From CAZAQB01 sp964487155 (GTDB taxonomy: Bacteria; Pseudomonadota; Gammaproteobacteria; Nitrococcales; Nitrococcaceae): a DNA stretch of 5,012 bases. The notes under the pieces were generated by a model. It had not been told where the DNA came from and did no database searches. It worked only from the letters and a program-made list of their open reading frames with translations. The stretch covers positions 1 to 5,012 of the forward strand of contig CAZAQB010000206.1 in the NCBI GenBank assembly GCA_964487155.1, given 5' to 3'. Each line of letters begins with the position of its first letter. The stretch's first letter is position 1. Both the position numbers and the translations under genes were made by a program. This document shows positions 1 through 5,012 of this stretch, piece after piece.

Positions 1-343
1 CCCAGGTCCGTTCCCCGGCCACCGCCTCCCACTGGTCGAGGGCCACCAGCCCCAGCCCTTCAAGGCCCTCCAGCACTTCCGGCGTCATGGCCGCGCGGGC
101 CTCGGCGAGCCGCAGGTAGACCGCGGCGCGTCCGCCACCGTGGGCTTCGGAGCAGGCCGCCTGGAGCAGGTGGGACTTGCCGCTGCCCGGTGCGCCATAG
201 AGCATCACCGGCGTGCCGCTGCCGGCGGCGGCAGCGCGCACCGCGGCGAGCACCGCGCCGCCGTCCGTGGCCACGTAGCTGTCCAGCTCGCAGGCCCGGT
301 CCCAGCGCAGATCCAGAGCCAGCTGCGGGGCGCCGCCGCTCAC
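1..343 (-). CDS. hda: DnaA regulatory inactivator Hda, 5' part only (runs off the left edge)
   Basis: Hda is a DnaA-related AAA+ protein. Together with the DNA-loaded beta clamp it stimulates ATP hydrolysis by DnaA (RIDA) and so prevents re-initiation. My reverse-strand translation gives 114 residues from a GTG at 343. Residues 7-12 read QLALDL, matching the N-terminal clamp-binding motif of Hda (QLSLPL in E. coli). Residues 50-57 read GAPGSGKS, a Walker A motif. Residues 99-103 read LVALD, a Walker B strand ending in Asp, followed by Gln and a WEAVAG segment like the corresponding part of Hda. There is no DnaA N-terminal or linker domain ahead of the AAA+ fold, which separates it from DnaA. 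The family is usually about 230-250 residues, so roughly half is present; the sensor and arginine-finger regions lie outside the window. The GTG overlaps the stop of the preceding gene as GTGA (343-340), suggesting coupled translation. An Hda-like DnaA homologue is the only serious alternative name. Confidence 0.9.
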   Translation of the reverse strand, partial: MSGGAPQLALDLRWDRACELDSYVATDGGAVLAAVRAAAAGSGTPVMLYGAPGSGKSHLLQAACSEAHGGGRAAVYLRLAEARAAMTPEVLEGLEGLGLVALDQWEAVAGERTW

Positions 344-900
344 CGTCCGTCCCGGGGCCAGTGCCGCGCCGCGCGCTCGCTCCAGCCCAGTACGTAGGCG
401 CCGCCGCTGCCGACGATGGTCACCAGGGTCAGGATCTGCAGGCCCAGCAGCCCCTCCCGGGCGGCCTCCGGGCTGTCCCATGGCAGCAGACTCAGCACCG
501 CCAGCAGGATCTGCAGCAGGGTGTTGAGCTTGCTGATGATCAAGGGCTCGGCGTCGACTCGGCCGACCAGCAGCCGGTAGCAGGCGGCACCGCCCAGGAT
601 CACCGCGTCGCGCAGCACGGCGGCGGCCAGCAGCCAGACCGGCAGCAGCCCCTCAAGCGTCAGGGCCACGAACGTGCCCAGCAGCAGCAGCTTGTCGGCC
701 AGCGGGTCCAGCAGGGCACCCATGCGGCTGTGCCAGTGGAAATGCCGGGCCAGAAAGCCGTCCACGCCGTCCGAAATACCGGCCGCCAGGAACAGGACCA
801 GGGCGGCAACCTGGTCCCCGGCCAGGATCAGCGCCACCACCGGCGGCACCAGCAGCAGCCGCAGCACGGTGATGGCATTGGGGATGTGATGCAGCTTCAC
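340..900 (-). CDS. CDP-alcohol phosphatidyltransferase family membrane protein (PgsA-like)
   Basis: This family transfers a phosphatidyl group from CDP-diacylglycerol to an alcohol in the inner membrane; the glycerol-3-phosphate enzyme is PgsA. Counting from a GTG start at 900 the protein has 186 residues, close to E. coli PgsA. The family signature is complete: D44, D47-G48, A51-R52, then eight residues, G61, D65 and D69. The four Asp are the metal and substrate ligands. Most of the rest is hydrophobic (about 10-27, 31-43, and several later segments), as expected for a six-helix membrane enzyme. I prefer GTG 900 because the protein then begins KLHHIPNAITVLR, the usual family N-terminus, and the GTGA overlaps the upstream stop. 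An in-frame ATG at 921 adds seven residues and has a weak GGCGAG upstream; it cannot be excluded. The gene lies between DUF2066 and hda. The alcohol substrate cannot be read from the sequence, so no symbol is given; it may be a second PgsA-like enzyme besides a canonical one elsewhere. Confidence 0.88.
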   Translation of the reverse strand: MKLHHIPNAITVLRLLLVPPVVALILAGDQVAALVLFLAAGISDGVDGFLARHFHWHSRMGALLDPLADKLLLLGTFVALTLEGLLPVWLLAAAVLRDAVILGGAACYRLLVGRVDAEPLIISKLNTLLQILLAVLSLLPWDSPEAAREGLLGLQILTLVTIVGSGGAYVLGWSERAARHWPRDGR

Positions 901-1961
901 GGGGCGACCCGAAAGCTCCATACCTGCTCGCCGGCGTCTGGATCGGCGGGGTCCAGGGAAACGGACTCGTCCACCGGCACCAGCCGCAGGCCGCGCCGCA
1001 GCTCCCGCAGCACCCGGTCGCGGGGCTGGGACAGCCGCAGCCGGAAGCCCACCACGTCGGCATCCACCGTCTCCAGGGTCAGGCCGGCCACGCCGGTCAG
1101 CCCCTCCAGGTAGGATTCCAGGTCCGCATAGCCCTGCAGCCCCGTGACGCCCGCCACCTGCAACCGCAGCCCGGCCTCGGCGCTGAGGTCAGGCAGCACC
1201 GCGTACTCGGAGTGCAACCGGCTGGCCAGCCCGGCCATCGCCTCGCGCAGCACTTCCCGGCGGTCACCGCCGCTGGAGTTCCACGTCCCGCCCAGCTCTT
1301 CGGCCAGCAGGTTCCAGCGCCCACGCCAGCTACCGTCCGCCAGGGCGCGCACCCGGCCCACCAACAGCAGGGGGGTGCCGTAGCGCCGGGACGCCTCCGC
1401 CACCGTCGTGGTGAAACCGCCGGCGACGTCGGCGTAGCCGACCCGGGCCTGGTCCTGCAGGTCCAGCAGCGGGAACATGACCGACAGGCCGATGTCTGCA
1501 GCCGCCTCCTGCAAGGCGGCGCCGACCCCGGTGGGATCGTCTCCCTCCGCCACCAGTCCCCGGCCCTGGTCGGTTTCGTAGGCCAGCCAGGTGAGCACCG
1601 GCGGCCGGCCCGGATCCCATACCGGCACGCCCCGCTCCACCAGGGCCCGGGTCAGCGCCTCCATGTCGAAGCGCACCAGCAGCTGCAGGGGGTCCTCGTC
1701 GGTGCCGCCGCCCTCATAGCGGAACTGCTGGAGATAGCGCTGCGGCGCCCCCAGCAGCTCCTCCAGCAGCGGCTCGCCGGCCACCCCGGGCCGCCCGCTG
1801 AGGCGCACCAGCGCCTGCTCCAGGGCGGCTTCCAGCGCCGGCTTGCGGCTCTCGGCGCTGTCGTCCTCGACGGCCACCGAAATTTCGCCGGGGGCGGTCT
1901 GGGCGGGGGCGGAAAGGGGCGCCAGGCAGAGCAGGACCAGCAGCAAAAGTGCGCGATACAT
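897..1961 (-). CDS. DUF2066 family exported protein
   Basis: The protein has 354 residues. Residues 1-20 form a Sec signal peptide: a short basic start (MYR), a Leu-rich core and a probable cleavage after APA at 20/21. No lipobox is evident, so a soluble periplasmic protein is expected. Segments typical of the DUF2066 family follow: ALVRLSG at 50-56, YLQQFRYE at 76-83, LLVRFD at 94-99 and a Trp-rich stretch from PVWDPG (113) to LTWLA (127). The rest is alpha/beta-like with no catalytic motif I recognise, and the family has no established function. The ATG at 1961 is supported by GGAG (1970-1967 on the minus strand) five bases upstream. As I recall, DUF2066 genes often lie between purM and hda in gammaproteobacteria, which is the arrangement here. 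The gene is the first of a three-gene minus-strand unit, and its stop at 897 overlaps the next start. Confidence 0.87.
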   Translation of the reverse strand: MYRALLLLVLLCLAPLSAPAQTAPGEISVAVEDDSAESRKPALEAALEQALVRLSGRPGVAGEPLLEELLGAPQRYLQQFRYEGGGTDEDPLQLLVRFDMEALTRALVERGVPVWDPGRPPVLTWLAYETDQGRGLVAEGDDPTGVGAALQEAAADIGLSVMFPLLDLQDQARVGYADVAGGFTTTVAEASRRYGTPLLLVGRVRALADGSWRGRWNLLAEELGGTWNSSGGDRREVLREAMAGLASRLHSEYAVLPDLSAEAGLRLQVAGVTGLQGYADLESYLEGLTGVAGLTLETVDADVVGFRLRLSQPRDRVLRELRRGLRLVPVDESVSLDPADPDAGEQVWSFRVAP

Positions 1962-1966
1962 GCGGG

Positions 1967-1970
1967 CTCC
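1967..1970 (-). promoter_or_regulatory. Ribosome binding site of the DUF2066 gene
   Basis: On the minus strand the sequence reads GGAG, five bases, then ATG at 1961. This supports the ATG that begins exactly at the signal peptide. Confidence 0.65.
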
Positions 1971-2044
1971 GGGAACAGATGCGACAAGCGGCGTTCAGGC
2001 GTCATTCAGCGCCGTAAGTTACCATGAGCGCCGTATCGGACCGA

Positions 2045-2075
2045 GCGCGGCGCAGCGCCCCGCAGCGCCCCGCGC
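2045..2075 (+). repeat. GC-rich hairpin with tandem 10-base repeat in the purM leader
   Basis: CGCAGCGCCC occurs twice in perfect tandem (2051-2060 and 2061-2070). The same stretch can fold: GCGC (2045-2048) pairs with GCGC (2072-2075), and GGCGC (2049-2053) pairs with GCGCC (2065-2069), leaving a CC bulge and an 11-base loop. The hairpin ends eight bases before the purM Shine-Dalgarno sequence. No U-run follows, so it is not an intrinsic terminator. It could affect mRNA stability or translation, or simply reflect high GC. Confidence 0.5.
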
Positions 2076-2083
2076 ACCCTCGA

Positions 2084-2090
2084 AAGGAGA
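2084..2090 (+). promoter_or_regulatory. Strong Shine-Dalgarno sequence that sets the TTG start of purM
   Basis: AAGGAGA lies five bases before an in-frame TTG at 2096. The upstream in-frame ATG at 2024 has no purine-rich site before it, and the 24 residues it would add do not resemble the N-terminus of PurM proteins. This site therefore decides the start. Confidence 0.8.
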
Positions 2091-2095
2091 GCAGC

Positions 2096-3160
2096 TTGAC
2101 CCCGGACTCCCCTGCCACCCCGCCTCTCACCTACCGGGACGCCGGTGTGGACATCGACGCCGGCACCTCCCTGGTGGACCGCATCAAGGCCGACGCCGCT
2201 TCCACCGCCCGGCCCGAGGTGCTGGGCGGCCTCGGCGGCTTCGGCGGCCTGTTCCAGCTGCCCCTGGAGCGCTACCGGGCGCCGGTGCTGGTGTCCGGCA
2301 CCGACGGCGTGGGCACCAAGCTGGCGCTCGCGGTGGAGACTGGCCGCCACCGGGGTATCGGCGTCGACCTGGTCGCCATGTGCGTCAATGACGTGGTCAC
2401 CAGCGGCGCCGAGCCCCTGTTCTTCCTGGACTACTACGCCACCGGGCGGCTGGACATCGATACCGCGGCCGAGGTTGTGGCGGGCATCGCCGCGGGCTGC
2501 CGGCAGGCGGGCTGCGCCCTGATCGGCGGCGAAACCGCCGAGATGCCGGGCATGTACGCGCCCGGCCACTACGACCTGGCGGGCTTCTGCGTCGGCATCG
2601 TGGAGCGCGACGCCATCGTCGACGGCCGCCGGGCAGCGGCCGGCGACGTGCTGCTGGGGGTGGCCTCCAGCGGCGTGCACTCCAACGGCTACTCTCTGGT
2701 GCGGCGCATCCTGGAGCGGGGTCCCCTGGGCCTGGGCGACAGCCTTGAGGGCACCGCGCTGGCCGAAGCGCTGCTCGCCCCCACCCGGATCTACGTGAAG
2801 CCGGTGCGGGCCCTGCTGGAGGCGGTGGACGTGCACTCCCTGTGCCATGTCACCGGCGGCGGGCTGCCGGAAAACCTGCCCCGGGTGCTGCCGGAGGCCC
2901 TGGGTGCCCGGATCGACTGTGGCAGCTGGCAGCGCCCGGCGCTGTTCCGCTGGCTGCAGCGCCAGGGCGGCGTGCCTGACGCCGAGATGTGGCGCGCCTT
3001 CAACTGCGGCGTGGGCCTGGTGGTGGCGCTGCCAGCGCAGCAGGCCGCCGCCGCCCTGGCCTGCCTGGAGGCGCAGGGGGAGCGGGCCTGGATCCTGGGC
3101 GAGGTGGTACAGGCACCCGCCGACGGCCCCCGGGTGGTGCTGGAGGGCGCACCGGGATGA
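2096..3160 (+). CDS. purM: Phosphoribosylformylglycinamidine cyclo-ligase (AIR synthetase)
   Basis: PurM is a cytoplasmic enzyme of de novo purine synthesis that closes the imidazole ring, converting FGAM and ATP to AIR, ADP and phosphate. From the TTG start it has 354 residues against 345 in E. coli, and the two align along their length from LTYRDAGVDIDAG (residue 11 on). Conserved segments in order: Gly-rich loop GGLGGFGG (44-51), SGTDGVGTK (67-75), MCVND (95-99), GAEPLFFLDYYATG (104-117), GGETAEMPGMY (144-154), SSGVHSNGYSLVR (191-203), HVTGGG (251-256) and FNCGVG (302-307). These cover the ATP-binding and dimer-forming parts of the PurM fold, and no key segment is missing. An ATG at 2024 would lengthen the protein by 24 residues that look like translated leader. 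The stop overlaps the purN start as ATGA, the usual coupled purMN arrangement. Regulation cannot be deduced: no PurR box is seen. Confidence 0.97.
   Translation: MTPDSPATPPLTYRDAGVDIDAGTSLVDRIKADAASTARPEVLGGLGGFGGLFQLPLERYRAPVLVSGTDGVGTKLALAVETGRHRGIGVDLVAMCVNDVVTSGAEPLFFLDYYATGRLDIDTAAEVVAGIAAGCRQAGCALIGGETAEMPGMYAPGHYDLAGFCVGIVERDAIVDGRRAAAGDVLLGVASSGVHSNGYSLVRRILERGPLGLGDSLEGTALAEALLAPTRIYVKPVRALLEAVDVHSLCHVTGGGLPENLPRVLPEALGARIDCGSWQRPALFRWLQRQGGVPDAEMWRAFNCGVGLVVALPAQQAAAALACLEAQGERAWILGEVVQAPADGPRVVLEGAPG
3142..3147 (+). promoter_or_regulatory. Ribosome binding site of purN, inside the 3' end of purM
   Basis: GGAGGG lies nine bases before the ATG at 3157. It supports this ATG over in-frame starts farther upstream (for example 2989), which fall deep inside purM and would add 56 residues without homology. 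Confidence 0.65.
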
Positions 3161-3828
3161 GCACTGGCGCCGGACTGCCCACGGTGGTCCTGATCTCCGG
3201 CAGCGGCAGCAACCTGCAGAGCTTCATCGACGGCCAGACCGCCGGCCGCCTGCCCATCGATCTGCGGGCGGTGGTCAGCAGCCGCGGGGACGCCTTCGGC
3301 CTCACCCGGGCGGCGCGGGCCGGTATCCCAACCGCTGTGCTGGCGCCGCGCGAACACCCCTCCCGGGAGGCATACGACGCCGCGCTGGAGGAACTGCTCG
3401 CCGGCTACCGGCCGGAACTGGTGGTACTGGCAGGGTTCATGCGCATCCTGACCGGGGAGTTCGTCACCCGTCACCAAGGCCGGCTGGTGAACATCCACCC
3501 CTCCCTGCTGCCGGCCTTCCGGGGTCTGCATACCCACCGCCGGGCGCTGGAGGCCGGCGTGACCGAGCACGGCTGCAGTGTGCACTACGTGACCCCGGAA
3601 CTGGACGCCGGCCCGGTGATCCTCCAGGCGCGGGTGCCGGTGCTTGCCGGCGACACCCCCGAGCGCCTCCAGGAGCGTGTGCAGGCCCAGGAGCACCGGG
3701 CCTACCCCCTGGCGGTGCGCTGGATTGCCGAGGGCCGCGTGGCGCTGCGGGACGGCCGGGTGTGGATGGACGGCGCGCCCCTGGAGAGCCCACCGGTGCT
3801 GGACGCCCGCCTGCCGGACCCGGCCTGA
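3157..3828 (+). CDS. purN: Phosphoribosylglycinamide formyltransferase 1 (folate-dependent GAR transformylase)
   Basis: PurN transfers the formyl group of 10-formyltetrahydrofolate to GAR, giving FGAR, in the cytoplasm. The protein has 223 residues (E. coli 212). The phosphate-binding loop is VLISGSGSNLQ (11-21). The VVLAGFMRILT segment (89-99) lines the folate pocket. The signature NIHPSLLPAF (112-121) supplies the catalytic N112 and H114, and LDAGPV has D150; these match E. coli N106, H108 and D144 with a constant offset of six. GLHTHRRALE and GCSVHYVTPELD are also nearly identical to the E. coli enzyme. The short N-terminal extension (MSTGAGLP) and a Pro-rich tail after about residue 208 explain the extra length. 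The gene overlaps purM by four bases (ATGA) and is followed after three bases by the DUF3108 gene, so all three are probably on one transcript. No frameshift or missing active-site residue is seen. Confidence 0.97.
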   Translation: MSTGAGLPTVVLISGSGSNLQSFIDGQTAGRLPIDLRAVVSSRGDAFGLTRAARAGIPTAVLAPREHPSREAYDAALEELLAGYRPELVVLAGFMRILTGEFVTRHQGRLVNIHPSLLPAFRGLHTHRRALEAGVTEHGCSVHYVTPELDAGPVILQARVPVLAGDTPERLQERVQAQEHRAYPLAVRWIAEGRVALRDGRVWMDGAPLESPPVLDARLPDPA

Positions 3829-3831
3829 GCC

Positions 3832-4569
3832 ATGGGCACCTGGCTGCGGACCCGTGCGCTGCTCGCCCTGCTGGCCCTGGCCGCCGGCACCGCGGCCAGC
3901 GCCGACCCGGGCATTCCCTCCTTCAACGCCCGCTACGACCTGAAGAAGGGGCCCCTGGTGCTGGGGGTCTCCCGGGTGGAGTACCGCCGCCTGCCGAAAG
4001 AGCGCTACAGCTACCGCATGCACACCCGCGGCACCGGCCTCGCGCGGTTCCTCTTCGAGGGCTACACCGAGGAGCGCAGCGAGGGCGAGATTACCGCCGA
4101 GGGCTTCCGGCCCCGCGCCTACCACTACCGGCGAGCCGGGGGCGACAACCCGCGCGAGAGCGAGGCGCGCTTCCTGCGCGAACAGGACCGGGTGGAGGGC
4201 CTGAAGCGGGGCAAGCCCTGGGCGCTGGAGGCGCCGAGCGGGGTGCTCGACCGCGTGGTGGGTCCCCTGCAGCTGATGCACGACCTGGCCGAAGGCCGCG
4301 ACGAGACCCGCTACAGCATCGCCGAGCGCGGCCGGCTGCGCCACTACCGGCTGACCCGCGAAGGCACCGAGACCCTGAACACCGCCCTGGGGCGGCTGGA
4401 GACGGTCAAGGTAGTGCGCCGCCGGGAGGGCGGTGGCGAGACCACGACGCTGTGGTGCGCGCCTGCCCTGGACTACCTGGCGGTGCGGGTCGAGCACGAG
4501 GATGAGGACGATGGCACCTTCACCCTGGAGCTGACCCGGGTCGCGGGCATGGAGGTGGCGGGGCGATGA
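3832..4569 (+). CDS. DUF3108 family exported protein
   Basis: The protein has 245 residues. Residues 1-24 form a signal peptide: MGTWLRTR, a Leu/Ala-rich core and probable cleavage after ASA at 24/25. The mature part starts with F-N-A-R-Y-D-L-K-K-G followed by LVLGVSRVEYRRL, the typical beginning of DUF3108 proteins, and continues as a beta-rich sequence with many charged residues: ARFLFEGYTEERSEGEI, a YHYRRAGG segment, VVGPLQLMHDL, and near the end LDYLAVRVEHEDEDDGTFTL. It probably folds as a periplasmic beta-sandwich; the function is unknown. The gene begins three bases after purN with no strong Shine-Dalgarno site, suggesting coupled translation. As I recall, a DUF3108 gene often follows purN in gammaproteobacteria, so the placement fits. 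The reason for linkage to purine synthesis is not clear and may be only conserved order. Confidence 0.87.
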   Translation: MGTWLRTRALLALLALAAGTAASADPGIPSFNARYDLKKGPLVLGVSRVEYRRLPKERYSYRMHTRGTGLARFLFEGYTEERSEGEITAEGFRPRAYHYRRAGGDNPRESEARFLREQDRVEGLKRGKPWALEAPSGVLDRVVGPLQLMHDLAEGRDETRYSIAERGRLRHYRLTREGTETLNTALGRLETVKVVRRREGGGETTTLWCAPALDYLAVRVEHEDEDDGTFTLELTRVAGMEVAGR

Positions 4570-4622
4570 ATTGGCCCGTCGGGACGCAGGACTGAGCCTG
4601 CCCCGGCGCCTGCCAGGCGGAA

Positions 4623-4655
4623 CGCCGGATGCGCTGCGCTTATCCGGCCTACGCG
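4623..4655 (-). repeat. REP unit, left, short-loop form
   Basis: GCCGGAT (4624-4630) pairs with ATCCGGC (4642-4648) around a short GC-rich loop, followed by CTAC (4649-4652), the complement of the GTAG that marks REP units. The sequence fits the enterobacterial REP/PU consensus ends (GCCGGATG and CTTATCCGGCCTAC) but has a shorter centre than the right unit. Confidence 0.75.
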
Positions 4656-4721
4656 CTTCGCCCCGGCTGCGGGAGCATGCCGCGCCCGAGCAGCCCTGGA
4701 ACGCCGGTTCTGCTTCGTCCA

Positions 4722-4740
4722 GGCCGCGGGGCGTGCGGCC
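4722..4740. repeat. Small hairpin in the spacer between the REP units
   Basis: GGCCGC (4722-4727) and GCGGCC (4735-4740) form a perfect 6-bp stem with a 7-base loop. An overlapping alternative stem is CCTGGA (4695-4700) with TCCAGG (4718-4723). The two share bases and exclude each other. Neither is followed by a T-run. Confidence 0.4.
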
Positions 4741-4749
4741 GAGGCCCGC

Positions 4750-4785
4750 GTAGGCCGGATAAGGCGCGTCAGCGCCGCATCCGGC
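4750..4785 (+). repeat. REP unit, right, full-length form
   Basis: It begins with GTAG (4750-4753). GCCGGAT (4754-4760) pairs with ATCCGGC (4779-4785), and an inner GGCGC (4763-4767) pairs with GCGCC (4772-4776) around GTCA. This two-level imperfect palindrome and the GTAG head match the enterobacterial REP/PU consensus nearly base for base. Confidence 0.78.
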
Positions 4786-4857
4786 GCACCGCCTCGCCCA
4801 TGCCACAGGGGCTGGATCGCGCACACGGCATCTGCGCGGCCCGACCCAGGCTCACCC

Positions 4858-5012
4858 TCACGGCCTCGGCAGAGTCACCCCGCGCTGGCCCAGGTATTTG
4901 CCGTGGCGGTCCTTATACGACACCTCGCAGACCTCGTCGGACTCCAGGAACAGCATCTGGGCCACGCCCTCGTTGGCGTACACCTTGGCCGGCAGCGGCG
5001 TCGTGTTGGAGA
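4858..5012 (-). CDS. dcd: dCTP deaminase, C-terminal part only (runs off the right edge)
   Basis: Dcd deaminates dCTP to dUTP in the cytoplasm, the main source of dUMP for dTTP synthesis in many gammaproteobacteria. Reverse-strand translation gives the last 50 residues before the TGA at 4860-4858. They read SNTTPLPAKVYANEGVAQM, then LFLESDEVCEV, SYKDRHGKY and GQRGVTLP near the end. This matches the C-terminus of the Pseudomonas-type enzyme (188 residues) almost residue for residue. The GVAQ strand belongs to the trimer core shared with dUTPases, and the K-Y-x-x-Q-x-G tail is the lid that closes over the triphosphate. No frameshift is seen. The catalytic Glu and the rest of the enzyme lie beyond the window. 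The gene converges on the DUF3108 gene with the REP pair between them. No clear terminator follows its stop. Confidence 0.94.
   Translation of the reverse strand, partial: SNTTPLPAKVYANEGVAQMLFLESDEVCEVSYKDRHGKYLGQRGVTLPRP

Larger units (their letters stand above)
1962..2095. promoter_or_regulatory. Divergent intergenic region between DUF2066 and purM
   Basis: These 134 bases separate two divergently transcribed operons and must hold the promoters of both, unless promoters lie inside the genes. It contains the most AT-rich stretch nearby (about 2001-2036). TACCAT at 2020-2025 matches four of six bases of a sigma-70 -10 box for purM, but I find no convincing -35 at 16-18 bases, so no promoter is called. 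No PurR-like operator (ACGCAAACGTTTGCGT type) is present. TTCAG occurs twice, 11 bases apart (1994-1998 and 2005-2009). Confidence 0.6.
4615..4794. repeat. Inverted REP pair (BIME/REPIN-like element) between convergent genes
   Basis: Two REP-like units face each other across a spacer of about 91 bases. The left arm (4615-4655) and right arm (4747-4794) are inverted copies. They share a perfect 17-base core (CGCGTAGGCCGGATAAG on the plus strand at 4747-4763, complement at 4639-4655), the CATCCGGCG block and an outer AGGCGG/CCGCCT block. The element fills most of the 288-base gap between DUF3108 and dcd, the usual location of REP elements, at the 3' ends of both transcripts. The whole could fold into one long hairpin or two separate ones. 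No U-run follows, so any termination would not be classical intrinsic termination; protection of mRNA 3' ends is the better-known role of such elements. Confidence 0.8.

Noticed and set aside
190..1113. 307-codon open frame on the plus strand
   Set aside because: It lies opposite hda, the phosphatidyltransferase and DUF2066. Its Gln/Arg/His-rich sequence is the usual shadow of a GC-rich gene.
1962..2095. PurR operator or purine riboswitch ahead of purM
   Set aside because: No ACGCAAACGTTTGCGT-like palindrome is present, and the short leader lacks the three-way junction expected of a purine riboswitch.
2847..4505. 552-codon plus-strand open frame overlapping purM, purN and DUF3108
   Set aside because: It runs out of frame through three genes that have clear family motifs. 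Its Pro/Gly/Arg-rich translation has no domain.
4566..4595. ATGA overlap at the DUF3108 stop, suggesting another coupled gene
   Set aside because: The frame ends after nine codons (MNWPVGTQD), so no gene follows.
4596..4618. GCCTG/CAGGC stem as an intrinsic terminator of the purMN operon
   Set aside because: The stem is only five base pairs with a 13-base loop and no T-run, so it is not supported as a terminator.
4571..4753. Possible 60-residue gene after DUF3108
   Set aside because: It runs through the REP units and spacer, has no good ribosome binding site, and its sequence is explained by the repeat.
2791..4824. Very long open frame of 677 codons on the minus strand opposite purM, purN and DUF3108
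   Set aside because: It is antisense to three well-supported genes. Its translation is low-complexity (rich in Gly, Ala, His, Gln, Arg) with no recognisable domain. High third-position GC on the plus strand removes stop codons from the opposite frame.

Overview
The window looks like a chromosomal core region of a high-GC gammaproteobacterium. By eye the GC content is about 70% or more and the third codon positions are almost all G or C. The PurM, PurN, Hda and dCTP deaminase sequences read like those of Pseudomonas, Xanthomonas and the Chromatiales. A halophilic or sulfur-oxidising Ectothiorhodospiraceae-like bacterium is a reasonable guess, but this is inference only. No plasmid, phage, CRISPR or transposase gene is visible.

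Layout, left to right. Positions 1-1961 form a minus-strand block read from right to left: an exported DUF2066 protein, then a small CDP-alcohol phosphatidyltransferase, then the 5' part of hda, which runs off the left edge. Both junctions in this block can be read as 4-base GTGA stop/start overlaps, so the three genes look translationally coupled. Positions 1962-2095 are a divergent intergenic region. It holds the ribosome binding sites of both operons, a tandem 10-base repeat and a GC-rich hairpin in the purM leader. Positions 2096-4569 are a plus-strand operon: purM, purN (ATGA overlap) and a DUF3108 exported protein (3-base gap). Positions 4570-4857 are a convergent intergenic region dominated by two inverted REP-like palindromes. 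Positions 4858-5012 are the 3' end of a minus-strand dcd gene.

How the genes work together. purM and purN encode two steps of de novo IMP synthesis. dcd acts in dTTP precursor supply (dCTP to dUTP). hda acts in regulatory inactivation of DnaA after initiation. The nucleotide and replication themes sit side by side, but only the purM-purN pair is functionally linked for certain. The DUF2066 and DUF3108 proteins both carry signal peptides and have no established function.

The most noteworthy non-coding signal is the inverted REP pair at about 4615-4794. Its units are very close to the enterobacterial REP/PU consensus, including the terminal GTAG. I see no clearly new biological system; most of the window is conserved housekeeping sequence.
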